This document shows positions 30,852 to 44,059 of a DNA stretch of 64,000 nt, piece by piece. The position numbers were made by a program, and so were the translations under genes. Within the stretch, counting starts at the first letter, position 1, and each line of letters begins with the position of its first letter. Location: positions 575,787 to 639,786 of the forward strand of contig MU001686.1 in assembly GCA_010093515.1 (NCBI GenBank), in the 5' to 3' direction. The notes below the pieces were generated by a model that saw only the letters and a list, made by a program, of their open reading frames with translations, was not told the origin of the DNA and did no database searches. Source of the stretch: Lineolata rhizophorae (lineage: Eukaryota > Ascomycota > Dothideomycetes > Lineolatales > Lineolataceae).

Positions 30852-33800
30852 TCAGGAAGTGGCAGTGGGACCTGTCGACCCTCGGCCGCGATCAGCATTA
30901 GGGCCGCGAGCCCTAACTCCTCTGTCGCCACCTCTACCGCCTCGACCACCACGTACACGACCACCACGTCCAGCGTTCAAGCTAGCAGGGGGCGGCGTAG
31001 CAGCATATGACTGAGGCCGGAAGTTTGAATTGCGCTTTCCAACGCCCTCATTGGGATCCATCTGGTCAACAACAACGTACCCTCTATGGTTCCGCTGTCC
31101 AGGTAGGGGTGGCCCGCAGTTGGTATTTCCCCCACGTGCCCGTAGAGGCTGTCCATTCATATGCTGACCGCGAGGAGCAACGGTGTTTCCACCTCGTGCT
31201 CCGCGGTTGGCTGGATGAAATGGCAAGGCTGTCTGGCGAGTATGACCGTTCTGTATGGCTGCATCGCCGCGGCCGCGTGAACGAGGGCTACCACGCGGGC
31301 CTGGCAAATGCCCAGTAACCGCACCACGAAACGATCCTCGCAGTGGAGGAGGTGCGGCAGCAGGGAAAAGCTGTGGCTGCCCGCTAGTTGCCATGGGTGC
31401 TCCATAGACGCGATTCTGCACGGTGAGGGGCTGGAACTGTTGCTGCGGCTGCTTTGCCGTCGACGCCTTAGACCAAGCAATCACTTGCTTGGTCGTCAGG
31501 TTCAGGACGGACGTTGCGGGAACGGTGGAGCCGCGGAAAGGAGAGCAACGATCGCCGAGAGTAGTGCCGCTCATGAACGTAGTGTCGAAGACCACGTCCA
31601 GAAGAGTTACACGAGCAGTGCGCGTCATACCGACGACTGTCCCACGCCCACCGATCGGAACGCGTCCAGAGTCCTGAACGTACACGACGCGATCGCCCAA
31701 GGCAAATTTCTGCCCCCCGAGCCGACTTTCAGCGTCTGAAGGCTTTAGTAGCGCGGCGCGAGGAACCCCCCGGATACGTCTTGGCTCCGGTTCGGGTCCA
31801 CTGGCCAGAGCAGCATTGGCTGCTTGCTCGATGGCCTTGACAACTTCCGAGTCTAATTGTTCGGCTTCTAGCGGCACACGCTCAAAAGACTTCGATTCGA
31901 TAGACTTCAGCCAAGCACCTATTTCCTTCATCTTCGTTTTGGCGATGTCTTCCGGGTAGAAGTTGGTGTCTTCGTATAGATCGCCCTTGGGATTCCGGGA
32001 GATACCAGCGATAAATTCAGGGAACTTCAGCATATACTCAGTGATAAGGTTGATAGCCTTCGGACTAAATTCCCAACCAGTTGCACTGCGGCGGGAGTAT
32101 CCAAGCACCTTTTGTTTCTTGGCCTCGAACTTGAGATTGAGGCCCAAATTGAGCTTGAGGCCGCTAGAATTGACAGAGAATGACGAAGTTAGCTTGCTCA
32201 ACACTAGCGGGTTCAAGCGCAACATCTTCGCAACCGCGAAAGAAGGTGTGTAAGGTGTCAATCGCTCGGCATTCCTAGCAATTTCGCGACCAAATTCCGG
32301 CTCTCGGCCTTTCAGCGTGAGAACCCAGACTTCCGCCTTCTGGTCAATGTGCCCAGTGATTTGAAGGGGACGGCCGTAATTGAACTCGCCAAGATAGAAC
32401 GCCTTTGAGTCAATGGGAAACTCCTCCTCGATGGGAAGTGCTTCCCTTTCGATGAAGCGTGCGTCTTCGCTGACAACGTCGTCGACAATGGTTTGCGTCG
32501 CGTAATCTGTTTCCATTCCTGGGATCTCGCCGTATTCCTTAACGGTGGCTCCATCATCCGTCTTTCGAAGGCCTTTCAGCATGGCGACATGGACGAGTGA
32601 TTCCACCGAACCAATGATAATCCCAAGTCTCTTGCTATATACGCTTTCGACGCGATCCGATTTTTTCTTCCAAGCTCCAATCTCATGAGGGTTGTGAGGA
32701 GTCTGAATGACCTGCCCACTTCCATCCGTCGCCAGAGTGTAGTCGAACAATTCGTCAGAGACCTTCACGACCTTCGCTTCTTGCAGGAACGGGTAGCCGA
32801 CATGAATTGCTTTCCCTAGCCTCTCCCTCGCTTTAGAAATCTTACTCCGCTCTTCTGTTTCGACGAGTGTTAACACCATGCTCTCATTCCGGCTCTCTTG
32901 CTGGAACACGGACACTCCATGGAACCCGAGTTGGCCATGGAAAGGCAAGACCTTCAAACTGGGAAATCCAGCGAGCGCTGCCACTCCAAGCTGAACTCCG
33001 TCTACAAGTCCAACATAGACTTCCAAACCTTCCATGGTGGGAAGCTCGAAAATGTTCTCGATGCAATGACAATGTTCCAAATCGGGGAATATGCCAGGGA
33101 GAGACGACGGATAGGCATAGTCTAGGTCCGATGTGTACGTGAATTTCAGAGAAACTCCAAATTCGTTTCGATTACGTTCATCTTCGGAAAGAAGACCCTC
33201 CTTAGTACCCATTGCCGCGAGTAGCCTCTTTTCTTCGATGAACGGGATTTTCACAACAGCCTCCCAGTCCATTTTCTTTCCATTCATGTCCAGCTCAAAA
33301 TCGCGCGGGTAAAAGTCGATAATCGGTGACTCGGGATTTGTCATGAGATCGTGGTACGGCTGAGGTACGATCTGCTTGCTCCTATCCGGAAGAACTCCCA
33401 TTAGCTGCTGGAAGGGACGGAACGGCTGGCCGAGTTTAAAATCCATGTCTGCATTGAGACCTTTCTTGACGTCGGAAATCATGGGCGAGTAGTGGTAACC
33501 ATAGAACCATGGCCATGACACGACCCCACGGTAGTAATAATACAAGACCCATTGAAGGCCTTGCACATAATTCTCCGTCATTTTCCTCATTTCGTCCTCG
33601 TTGTCAAGGCCCCATCCAATTTTGGATTTGTAGTAGTTGTCTTTCCATTGATGGAACTTCTTTTCGTATTTCTTCTGCATCTCCGCCTGGGCATCATCTG
33701 CTGTCATTTCTTCAACCTTGGCGTTCTCGTATTTCTTCAGAACCCGCAGCATTGCGATCTGAGCTTCCTCGTCATCTTTCTCTTCTTCGTCGTCTTCCTC

Positions 33801-35253
33801 GTTCTCTGCGCCGTTCATAGGTACTCTTGGTGGAAAGCTGAGCTGCAAGTGTCGGTCTCCGTTTTCGTCCTCGACGGTTTTCCACTTAACATGCAGATTG
33901 TCTGCCAACTCCTCAACAAACTTCCGGTCGCTTGCAGGTAACGAGGCTGGAAGATCGTACGGCTGGAGCTCACTGCGAAGCGACCTGCTATTCACGTAGT
34001 TCTTAATCCCCCGAAATATTTCACGCTGCTTTGGTGTGATGACTAGTTGTCCTCTCCTCTTCGTCTTTTCCATGACGTCTTCCTTGCCCATTTGTTTTCC
34101 CTTGAACCAGGCCGCATCAGACACTTCGGATTCGAAAAATCGATATTCCACATGAGAAAGCTCATCCAAAAGAAGTGCCAACCTCTCCAAGTTTATGACA
34201 CCTCCTTCATTCAAATAGCCTTTCGCCTTTGGCAAGACGGTTTTGTACACATTGAACATGAGCGCAAGGGCGCCCTCATTAATGTGTAGATGCGGTAGGT
34301 TGGGTAGGAAATCGTTTCCGACAAAGAACGCCATGAGGATGAAATCGTCAATAACCCTCTCCATATCGAAAGGAAAGCTGAGTGCATCCGGTGCCTCCAG
34401 CTCTTGAAACTCCAGCTCCAAGTATTCGCGGACGACGCAAAGATGCAACAGATAGAAATTCTGATGCTCCAGCTCCTTAGACTTCTTCTGACTCTGTCGG
34501 CCGAAGGTAACTTCCTCACGCAAGAGGCAAAAGTGCGGATCGTGGCTGAGCAAGCCAAGCATAATCAGATCGGCGTCAAGACCGTAGAGACAGTGGCGCA
34601 TGTTCGGGTCGTAATTCGGCTGGGACTTCGTCTGCCGAATATATTCCATAATCTTATGTTCACCCTCGCCCGGGACCTCGTGGCCTGACAAGACCACCTC
34701 GACGCCTTGCCAGTCTTTGTCCTCCGACACCTTCTTATTGACGAAGTACTTTAGCTGAACGGTTAGCTTCGCCATAAACTCCGTGCCCGGAGTGATGCAG
34801 TTGCTGTCGAAAGGGTCTTCCTTCGGCATCTCGATCCCTTCCCGTATCGCCTTCTCCCGCGCCATCTCCGCATCCAAGGCGGTCCGAAATCGTCGCGCGC
34901 GCTGCTGGTTCATCTTGGCTCGCGGCGCGACTCCGTCGATGGCCATGAAGAAGAGCTGCTTAGGTTTGATCTTGCCAAAGAGGTGCTCGATGTAGTTAAA
35001 AATGGCGATGAACATCTTGTCTTCACTCATGCGGTGCGTCGGAGAGTCGCTATCGTTGTGCGTGCAGTTGTGGATGATGCCGTTCATGTCGAGCTGGTCT
35101 TCTGTATTAGGTGAAGTGAACTTGCCACAAATGCGCTAGGAAAGTACAACGTACATATAGGCAATCAAACTCCGGTATTCTATTCTCCGCGATGAGCTGC
35201 GATATTGTTGGATATCGCTCGGACATCCAACGGAAGAACTTGGGAACACCCAT
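30852..35253 (-). CDS. xrn1: 5'-3' exoribonuclease 1
   Basis: Predicted exons are 35155-35253 and 30852-35093 (1446 aa). It degrades decapped mRNA 5' to 3' in the cytoplasm. The N-terminus MGVPKFFRWMSERYPTISQL and the acidic metal-binding blocks LDMNGIIHNC, FMAIDGVAPRAKMNQQRARR and YGLDADLIMLGLLSHDPHF are those of Xrn1; GVVSWPWFYGYHYSPMISD is the end of the second catalytic conserved region. The middle holds the Xrn1 PAZ/KOW-SH3-type domains (for example FALGDRVVYVQDSGRVPIG). The last 200 residues are disordered and end in RGG/RG repeats that could bind RNA. Xrn2/Rat1 would carry a zinc knuckle and a shorter tail, so Xrn1 is preferred. It is divergent from hat2. Confidence 0.95.
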
Positions 35254-36038
35254 AGTGGCGGCGCTTGCACAGGCGACAAGCGCGAAAGGAAAGGAAATAG
35301 ATAAAGGAAAAGGGAGGAACTGGACTGGCGTCGCGAGGTCACCGAGCAACTTGCTCGTAAGGGCTGCGCTGTCCTCGCACTGAAGTTCGGTCGGAAAGTT
35401 GTGGAGTTGAAATGCGGCTGTGCTGCGGTGTTCGGTTCGCGCTCGGCCTTGGACCCTGGCCAAGAGCCTACTACGTATGTAGGTCCGCGATCGCCTACGG
35501 TAGTCAGCTAGTGTCCCTCATCTGAAAGTCGAGATACCCAGAGTACCTATCTAGCCGGTAAGCAATTATGGCTCGTTGAAGCTGAGAGTGGAGACCACAG
35601 GTGCATCACAGCTAGTTGCGCTCGAATCATTTACTACCCGTGCGCATGAGTAGAGCCGGATAACCCGCGCCTGTAATGTATTACACAATATAAAAACATT
35701 ACTTACAAAGACACCTTGGCCCGACTCCCGAAGCTCCTTCAGCCATACGCGACGCACTACGGCCCACACTGCGTAATTAACAAAGAGTGCGTGGATTAGG
35801 CAGTCACGTGCTTATACACGGGCGCGTGCGTTCATGAAGGTCGCGTTTTCCTCCCGCGTACTCTTGTCTACGGAGCTTCTCTCGTCACCTTCCGCCTCCG
35901 TTTGCGCATTGATGTGTCTATTGATCGGCCCACCCTCCAGGCCTAGCTAGGTCCTCACACACGTAGCTCTTCTAGGAATTTTCATCTTGCACAGAAGCCG
36001 CTTTGTCAATTCATTGGCTTTCGCTAGACGCGGCTTCT
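35254..36038. promoter_or_regulatory. Shared upstream region of xrn1 and hat2
   Basis: This is a 785-bp head-to-head interval. A CACGTG E-box lies at 35805-35810, followed by a GC-rich segment to 35860. No gene was seen. Confidence 0.4.
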
Positions 36039-37646
36039 ATGGACAGGATGGAGGACGTCATGAGTGGTAGGTGTATAGCAAAGCAGCCCAGTGTTACCTA
36101 GCTGTTGGATTAACATATATTGTGCATCTAGATCATCTGGACACGGCACAGGATGCGGAGGACGAGCATATGGAGCAGAAGATCGTGAACGAGGAATACA
36201 AAATCTGGAAGAAGAACTCTGTATTCCTTTATGACCTGCTCTACTCGTAAGCACTCGACTGTCCCTAAGATCTATGTTGGCTGGTCTTGTTGATGACTCG
36301 TATAGTCGCGCTTTAGAATGGCCCACTCTCACCATACAATGGCTTCCGGACAAGAAAGAGTACGTGATACCCGGCGAGTTGATGGTCTAGTCCTTTGCTG
36401 ATAGGCGTCCTTAGGATTCCTGGGACGGAAATGAGCCAGCACCGTGTTCTGTTCGGAACCATCACCACCGGACAGGCCCAGAACTATATCCAGATTGCGA
36501 GCATTGAAATGCCGAACCCCGCCAATCCAGACCCCAAAGAGTACGACGACCAGCAAGCCGAAATCGGCGGCCACGGTAACGCGAAGAAGCCATATACGTT
36601 CAATGTTATCCAGAAAATCAATCACCCTGGCGACATCAATAAAGCGCGCTATCAACCTCAAAATCCAAACCTTATAGCAACGTTCTCCTCGAACGGTAAT
36701 GTGTATGTCTTTGATCGCACAAAGCATACTTCGCAACCGAAGCCGGATGGGGAAGTTCAGTTTGAGCTAGAACTGGCGGGCCATCAAATGGAGGGATACG
36801 GACTCGACTGGAGCCCATTCCATGAGGGCCAGCTAGCAACAAGCAGTGAGGACAAAACTGTTCGCCTATGGTATGAATAGCCCTCAAAATCCAAATCCTT
36901 GGCCAACGTCGTTAACAATTTTCAGGGATATCAAGGATGGCTTCACAAAAGGCAACAAGCATGTCACTCCAAAAGCTACCTACAACAAACATGCAGCCTT
37001 CGTCAATGACGTGCGGCATCATCCGGTTCATGACATGTGGATTGGCACTGTATCGGATGACTTGACCTTCCAAGTAATCGACACGCGAAATTCGCCAAAG
37101 GAACCAGCGGTTTTCAATCGCCGAGCCCATAATGATGCTCTGAATTGCTTAGCCTGGCACCCTAAGTGGGACACTCTGGTCGCCACCGGTTCTGCAGACA
37201 AAACTGTCGCACTATGGGATTTGAGGATGCTAAAGCACAAGTTGCATAGCTTCGAAGCGCATACGGATTCTGTGGTGTCTGTAGAGTGGCATCCCCAGGA
37301 CTCAACCATACTTGCGAGCTCGAGTTATGACCGTCGCATTATTATGTGGGACACAAGCAAGTGTGGCGAAGAACAGACGGAAGAAGACATGGAAGAAGGC
37401 CCGCCGGAGATGTAAGTCCATCTATGCCCAGTATTTGACTTCACATTTTCCAATTAACTCATGCCTACCAGGATTTTCATGCATGGCGGCTTTACAAATC
37501 GCGTCTCGGACTTCAACTGGAACAAGAACGACCCGTGGGTCATGCTTGCTGCGGCGGAGGACAACCAACTCCAAATCTTTAGACCTGCTCGCTCTATTGT
37601 GGAAGCCCCAAAAAGGACACCCCAGATCTCCGAGGTTCATGAGTGA
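36039..37646 (+). CDS. hat2: Histone-binding WD40 protein Hat2 (RbAp48/Msi1 family)
   Basis: Predicted exons are 36039-36066, 36132-36246, 36306-36359, 36415-36870, 36926-37411 and 37472-37646 (437 aa). The N-terminal helix VNEEYKIWKKNSVFLYDLLY and ALEWPTLTIQWLPDK bind histone H4 in RbAp46/48. Seven WD repeats follow, with HEGQLATSSEDKTVRLWD, DTLVATGSADKTVALWDLR and DSTILASSSYDRRIIMWD clearly visible, and the acidic EEQTEEDMEEGPPEM loop typical of the family before FMHGGFTNRVSDFNWN. It should serve the HAT-B (Hat1) acetyltransferase and possibly other histone complexes. All six exons keep frame. Fungi often have a second paralogue (CAF-1 subunit), so the Hat2 name is likely but not proven. 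Confidence 0.92.
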
Positions 37647-38478
37647 AGGGGGCGAAGTAGCCGGCGTTACGAATTATCTGGGTTACTGGTTGTGGAATAT
37701 CGGCTTCGGGGTTATGCTTGGTTAGGGTAAGCAGGGCCAGACTTCAGGCGTTTGGTTGATATCCAGAATATGGTGCTTTTCGAAGGCATTTTAGCAGCAC
37801 AACAAAAGCTAGGTAGACGTAGGTGAATTCCAAAAAAGTACATGAACATGGCATGCGCTGGGTTAGACTTAGATGACAAGAAGGGTTTATAAGTTAAAGG
37901 AGGCCTTTTCGTATCATCTTGCGGTACGTGTGGTCGAAGCCTAGCACTTCATCACCTATCAGTGATGAAATATCAGCATCGAAACATAACATACCAAACG
38001 GTCCATATATCTTCGTACGTCAGGTTGTATATAGACAGTATCCAACTTGGAGTGGCGTCCCATAAGTGTGGATTTATCTTTCTCATATTTCTGTTGCGGC
38101 CTGGGTTGAAAACGGGTCTAACCCCCAGAACACGCCTATGGTATACATGGTGGAGTGCAGAGAGCCTCAGATAGCATGACTAGTAGGATATTTTCGCTCG
38201 GCGCGATTGGCGTGACGTTAATATCAAACGTTATTACTGCAATGAGCCCACAATAAAAAATTTTCATAGCCTTCGTAGGACTTATAGTACTTGTACACCA
38301 AAATCTCCATAGCCATTCCGATTTCTACTACAGTATTGCTGGAGCGTCCAGGGCCTAAGACTTGTTAGTGCGGAATATCGTTCAACCGCACCCCGCCAGG
38401 CAGCTACTTACCCTTGCGCGCGTTGTGGTGTCTCGACACCCTTTCTACGCGTCGCCTTCGACGGCCTCGACGACAGTC
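37647..38478. promoter_or_regulatory. Intergenic between hat2 and the CID-domain gene
   Basis: This covers the hat2 3' flank and the upstream region of the next plus-strand gene. It is AT-rich at 37750-38350 with no gene seen. The frame is open upstream to 38362, but ATG 38479 in CAGTCATGGC gives the expected domain start. Confidence 0.35.
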
Positions 38479-40360
38479 ATGGCCCATCAGCTCACGGTTG
38501 CGAAGGCCGCTTTCGCTGCGAGTCTCCTCCGGCCCAGCCCAACTTCGGTGCCGCGTGAGGAAATCGCGGAATTCCACACCCAGCTCGACGCGTTCCTCCA
38601 ACATGGCTCCGCGTCTAACATTCAGGTTTGATCGTTCCGATACATTCTTACTCTTGCTCTGTTTCTTTGACTAAACTTGAGGTGGGGTTTAGAACTGTAA
38701 GAAATGGCTTACTGCCAATATATTGCCGTCGGGGGCGAGGGTTACCGCTCTGGGGAAATACCTCGTCGCCCTATCCCGGTCATTTAAGACCGAGGACGAG
38801 GCCGCGGCGAAGGCCTCATCCCTGGCGGCAGGCGCGCCGTGCGCCATGAAGCGGGTGCACATACTCTATGTGCTCAATGAATTGCTCCATCACGCAAAAA
38901 ATCACGAGACCCCGCCAACCACGTACGCGACTATCACAGGCAACCTTCACCCGCACGTTATCGACCTAGTTGGTCTAGCGGTAGCCGCGCAGCCTGCCAA
39001 GAAGAAGTGGCCCGCCAAAATCAAGACGTTACTTTCGCTCTGGGAGAGCTGCGGGTACTATAGTACCCAAGACATCGACAAACTTCGCGAGGCGGCAGAC
39101 AACGCCGCAAACCCTGCGCCAGATGCGTCGGCGGTTAAATTGCCTGTTAGTGAAAAGGATGTCTCGAAGAATAAGGCATCCGACGGCGATGCTCCTAGGT
39201 CGTTGCCCGAATACCACGGCGATTGGAGTACGCCTTGGTACGACATGCCTGCCGCTAGCTTCGTGGCTCGTATTGTGCCCGGCCGCAAGGTTGCTCTTGG
39301 TCACTCCAAGACAAAGCCTCTGAAAATGAATGCTGGCCCCGTACTTGAGGAAGTTAAGACGACTATCAAGGATATCTCGAAATACGCAAACGCCTCACCC
39401 GAAGAAGACGTGGTCGCAGCGACAGAAGTTGACGGAATGGGCCTCTACTCGGAGCCAGGCGATGCGACTAGGGAGATGGAGGGGAACAATAATTACTACG
39501 GCTGGTCGGCCGAGTTCAGTAGCTTGTTGGCGAGAGACTACAAGAGTGTGGCCGCCTTTTCATGGCGCAATCATCACCGCGGGAGGTCTCGAAGCGCTAA
39601 CCGTATCCCAAGCCGTGGTCCAGCGAGGGAGAGAGAGAGCAGAAGCCGCTCAAGCTCTAGAGGCTACGCCGGTCATAAAGGGCGTGTCTCTAGTTACCGT
39701 CGTCGCTCACCTTCTCCGCGTTCTTCGCGTTCTGAATCGAGCTCTGACGAAGGACGTCGGTACTTTGGGCGTGGACGTGGTCGGAGGTACTCCGACACTC
39801 GTTCCCGTTCGCCACCGCATGAGTATCGTGACCGTCGTTCCCGCAGCCGCTCTTCTTCCTTTGAACATCAACCACTAGCTGGTCGTTATAGGCAAGATAG
39901 GCCGTACTATAGTCGCGATGCCCCTCGCCATCGTCCGTACGAGGGCTACATGCTGCAGAACCCCCCTCCCGGACATCCTCCAGGCCCGTTTCCGCCTATG
40001 GGAGGACCTGCAGGCTTTCAGCAAGGTTCCTTTCCGCCCGGACCTGGCGGCCCATCGATTCCTCCACCTCCGCCGCCAAGCTTCAACGGACAATGGCCCC
40101 CCAATCCGGACCAATTTGCACCGAATGTCGGACCGCAGGGTTCTGTCGGACAGTTCCCTCCTTTCGGGTTCCGGCCGCCGATGCCTCCGCCGCCTCCAGG
40201 TCACGGCGCCCTGCCGCCTCCGGGGCCGCCGTTTCCCCAAGCGCAGCATCCGGGGAGCGGACCGCCAGGCCAATGGGCTCCACCTCGACCGGCATACGAA
40301 GGGCATAACAGTGCGCCGTGGCACCAGCAAAGGGGTGGATGGTCTGGACGACGCAGGTAA
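38479..40360 (+). CDS. CID-domain RNA-processing protein with RS and proline-rich tail
   Basis: Predicted exons are 38479-38625 and 38693-40360 (604 aa). Residues 1-150 form a CTD-interaction domain (CID): a helical fold beginning VAKAAFAASLLRPSPTSV, then CKKWLTANILPSGARVTALG, KRVHILYVLNELLHHAKN and KIKTLLSLWESCGYYS. CID proteins bind the RNA polymerase II C-terminal repeats. Residues 285-400 are rich in RS dipeptides (SRSRSSS-like runs), as in splicing factors, and 400-604 is proline/glycine-rich low complexity (PPGHPPGPFPPMGGP and similar). The order CID, RS and P-rich resembles animal CHERP and SCAF proteins, suggesting a link between transcription and splicing; this is inference. No SURP or G-patch domain was recognised. 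Confidence 0.8.
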
Positions 40361-41224
40361 ATGCGCTTCTGATGATTCTGAGCCGGCTTTCTGCGCTTAC
40401 GGAGCTATGGATAAGGTCGAGGTCCGTTTGAATTTTCTTTCCGGGCCATGGTTTCACGTGGGTGGCGTTAGGGCTTGTAGGCTCGACTGGTACGGGAATG
40501 GCCAATGAGCACTAGGTTTGGAGGGGTTCGCATATCGGGTGGTGGCTTTGCTTGCGCCTGGCATTCATTGTAGGATATGCGGATTGTACGTCAGGCAGGA
40601 TGGGAGGGCTGGCTTGCATGTGGAGGCACGGGAGAGGCATTAGACAACTGAGGTTGCTTCTCCAATCAATCGCTTTCTGCAGGCGCGATCGGCACGTAGC
40701 AGCTAGATGTTTTGCGACGTCATCTGTAATACTGTATTGTAGGCCTGTCTTGTAAGAGCGCGCGTCAGTATCGAGCTGTATTGGATGTATTTTCGCAAGT
40801 GACCGGGGCCGTGGTTGGATGCCGCGCGTAACTCGGACGATAATAACCAATGGGACGTGCGGGGACAGCACGTTGGCTCGCTGGGCGCGGCGGAGCCAAG
40901 ACTTACCTAGGCATAGGGGTGCAGGGTGCAGCAGGGGTGGTGGGCTCGCTTGACACGCGCAGCAAAAGGGGCAAGCGCAGGGTCCTAGCCGGCCGCAATT
41001 TCTCCACACAGGCCCTGCCAGCTTCACCACCGCCTCATCGCCTGCCCGACCGCTCTTCGGTGAGTCCTCGTTCTTCCCACCCGCAGTCCCGAACACCAAG
41101 AGCCGCCGCATCTCACCCATTCTCCCCCAGAACCACCGCTCCCGCAGCGTCCTCGCGCACGCACATACGCCTCGCACACGCGCCTCGCACACACGCTTGT
41201 CACGTCCCTCTCACAACATCAACC
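40361..41224. promoter_or_regulatory. Intergenic upstream of the septin gene
   Basis: This is the 3' flank of the CID gene, then a region rich in C and CA repeats at 41090-41224 immediately before the septin start (CATCAACCATGG), as in many fungal 5' leaders. A 226-codon minus-strand frame at 40512-41192 has no recognisable domain. Confidence 0.4.
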
Positions 41225-42703
41225 ATGGCAGAGTCGGCTTCCCCGATTGGCATTGCCAACGTGAGTATCTGCCCACGTCACCTCTGAACCAATGACCAGG
41301 ACGTTCAGTGCTAACAATCCGTATACAGCTTCCCAACCAGCGGTATGGCCACAGACACAGCCCACCCTTGTCCCTCCAAGCGTAAACTGACGCTCGCGCA
41401 GGCACAAGATTGTCGCAAAGCGCGGTGCTGCCTTTACGATTATGGTGTGTTTGCTCTCCTGCCATGCTCTTCCAATTGTTTTATTGCTGACTTAAACGCT
41501 TCTTGCATACAGGTCGCTGGCGAATCCGGCCTAGGAAAGACTACTTTCATCAACACACTCTTCTCGACCACCATCAAGAACTATGCCGATCATAAGAAGC
41601 GCCACAACAAGCAAATCGACAAAACCGTCGAAATCGAGATCACCAAGGCCGAGCTTGAGGAGAAATTCTTCAAGGGTACGCGAATGTCTAACACTGCAAT
41701 TCGACTCGTGACTGGTCGGGTATAGTAATTGACAATCTTGCTTTTCTACAGTCCGTTTGACCGTTATTGATACTCCCGGCTTCGGCGACTACGTCAACAA
41801 CCGTGACAGCTGGCAGCCCATCATCGAATTCCTCGATGATCAGCACGAGTCCTACATGCTGCAGGAGCAGCAGCCTAGGCGGACAGAAAAGATCGACCTC
41901 CGCGTCCACGCCTGCCTCTACTTCATCCGCCCAACGGGCCACACGCTCAAGCCCCTCGATATCGAGGTCATGAAGCGCCTTTGCACCCGAGTTAACCTGA
42001 TCCCGGTCGTTGCTAAGGCTGATACCTTGAGCCCGACTGACCTTTCCAAATTCAAGCAAAGGGTGAGAGCAACGTCTGTTTTATCCCACCATCTAGATGG
42101 ATGCTAATATGCATGTCACCGTAGATCCGCGCCGTTATCGAAGCCCAGGGGATCAAGATCTACCAGCCACCGCTCGAGGAGGACGATGAGGCCGGTCTCA
42201 ACCACGCCCGAGCACTCATCGCTGCCATGCCCTTCTCCGTCATTGGCTCCGAAAAGGATGTGCAGACGGGCGATGGCCGCACGGTCAAGGGTCGGCAATA
42301 TGGCTGGGGGGTGGCCGAGGTGGAGAACGAGGAGCATTGCGACTTCAAGAAGCTGCGGGCGATCCTGATACGCACGCATATGTTGGACCTGATCCACACG
42401 ACGGAGGAGAACCACTACGAGGCGTACCGGGCACAGCAGATGGAGACGCGCAAGTTTGGCGAGCAGCGCCCGCGCAAGCTAGACAACCCGCGCTTCAAGG
42501 AGGAGGAGGAGGCGCTGCGCAAGCGCTTCACTGAGCAGGTCAAGGTCGAGGAGCAGCGCTTCCGCGCCTGGGAGCAGAAGCTCATCGCCGAACGCGACCG
42601 CCTCAACAAGGACCTCGAGCAGGCGCACGCCACCATCAAAGCCCTCGAGGCCGACGTCGAAAACATGCAAGCCAGCATCACTCGCTCGCACGGCAGGCGT
42701 TAA
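41225..42703 (+). CDS. aspC: Septin, Cdc12/AspC type
   Basis: Predicted exons are 41225-41260, 41329-41342, 41402-41444, 41513-41675, 41752-42062 and 42125-42703 (381 aa). It begins IGIANLPNQRHKIVAKRG, matching yeast Cdc12 (VGISNLPNQRYKIV). GTPase motifs are complete: GESGLGKT (34-41), DTPGFGDYVNN, and AKAD; the septin-unique element lies around WGVAEVENEEHCDFKKLRAI, and a C-terminal coiled coil starts at about 310 (FTEQVKVEEQRFRAWEQKLI). Septins form heteromeric filaments at the cell cortex and septa. Exon 2 is a 14-nt microexon encoding LPNQ plus part of R. Fungi carry several septins; Cdc3, Cdc10 and Cdc11 classes fit less well at the N-terminus and tail. Confidence 0.93.
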
Positions 42704-44059
42704 AGTGTTGATCTCATACTCGTTGCCACGGAGTGTGGGTTGGTGAGACAGCCGGTGGACGAGGTGCTTCTCTCTTCTCGAGATATCAGAAAACGATTGC
42801 AACACTACTACACCCTTTTTCGTAATCGGAATTTTGTGGAGCAGTAGCTACTAGCCGTGGACGAACAAGGGAGCCGAGAGATGAAAATGAAATGGAAGAG
42901 GGATGGATGAACCAACTTCGGGAAGTCCGTGGTATTGCTTTCGACCAAGCTTTGTAATTGATTGATTGGCTCGGGAAGGGGCGCGATTTGATGCAGGGTC
43001 TGACGTCTTCTCTCTAAAGGGGCATCATAAGATACTACGTTTGGTTCTTTCCTATGCGCCTACTAGTAGTGTCCTATGGCCCTCTCTCCCACCCTTACCC
43101 TCAAACCTCGAATCTTTGTTCTTTCTCTTTTGCGTGTGGCGGAAGTAATCCAGGTTAGTTCTCGTGACAGGTTCACTTTGGTTCGATAATATACTTCTAG
43201 TTTCTTACATTCTGTCTATGTTGACCTCTCAACTTGAAGTCTACATTTACGGTTGCATGTTCCGTCCCAATCGTAAGATTGGTCAGCTTGCAGACTGCTT
43301 TGGCCTCCAAAAGTCTCCCGCTCCGAGGGTGTTAACCAAAACAAACAGCCCGAGCAAGCCAATATCCAGTCACGCCGGGTTCTTATGCTCTTTGAAGTAT
43401 GCCGTAGGGTTGCGCTCAGGTGCATCGACTCGAGCCATTTCCTTTCCTAGCGCCTACACTAGCCTCTTTTACGATGCCGCTAGGTGAATCAGTTGTTCAG
43501 CGTTCGCGTAAATGAAGAGTGAGAGGTTATAAAACGGGCTAATGTCCCGCTGGGCTAGCTCAGTTTGTTGGAGAACGCGCTTTCGTGGAGGCTAAGTCTA
43601 AAGATATGGCGTCGCAATTCATGCCTGCGAGAAACGATCTTCAAAGTTGCATGGCCAACATTAATTCTTCTCACACCCTTTGTAATAACATTGCTAGCCC
43701 CAGCAACATCTTCCGCTTTCTCGGCGGCTGCACCCAACGTCTCCTCCATAGCGGACTAATCAACCCGTCATGCCCCGCCTATTGGCTTCCGCAGGCAGTA
43801 AGAGATTCGAAGCTATTGGGATAGATGGCCGGATTCTGAGAATTGCTCGTGCGTGGGCTGCAACCAGCTGGGCGAGTAGGGATGAGAGAAACAATTAAAA
43901 GCTAGCCGGGAAAGCTCAGGAAGTTGTTCCATGACGCTAAGCATGCCCTTGAAACGATACGTTATTGTATAGGCTTCACTGCCGCCTATTTCTCGGGGAC
44001 TACTGATTGCGCTATCTAATCTTAATTATAGATGTGTACGCTACTGAGCGAATGAGCAC
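42704..44059. other. Convergent intergenic interval (1.36 kb), no gene seen
   Basis: This lies between the ends of the septin gene (+) and the acetoacetyl-CoA synthetase gene (-). Frames up to 107 codons lack any family resemblance. GGGCTAGCTCAG at 43550-43561 looks like a tRNA D arm, but no matching T arm or acceptor stem was found. Confidence 0.35.

Noticed and set aside
43550-43620. tRNA-like D-arm sequence GGGCTAGCTCAG
   Set aside because: No pairing acceptor stem or GGTTCGAATCC-type T arm downstream.
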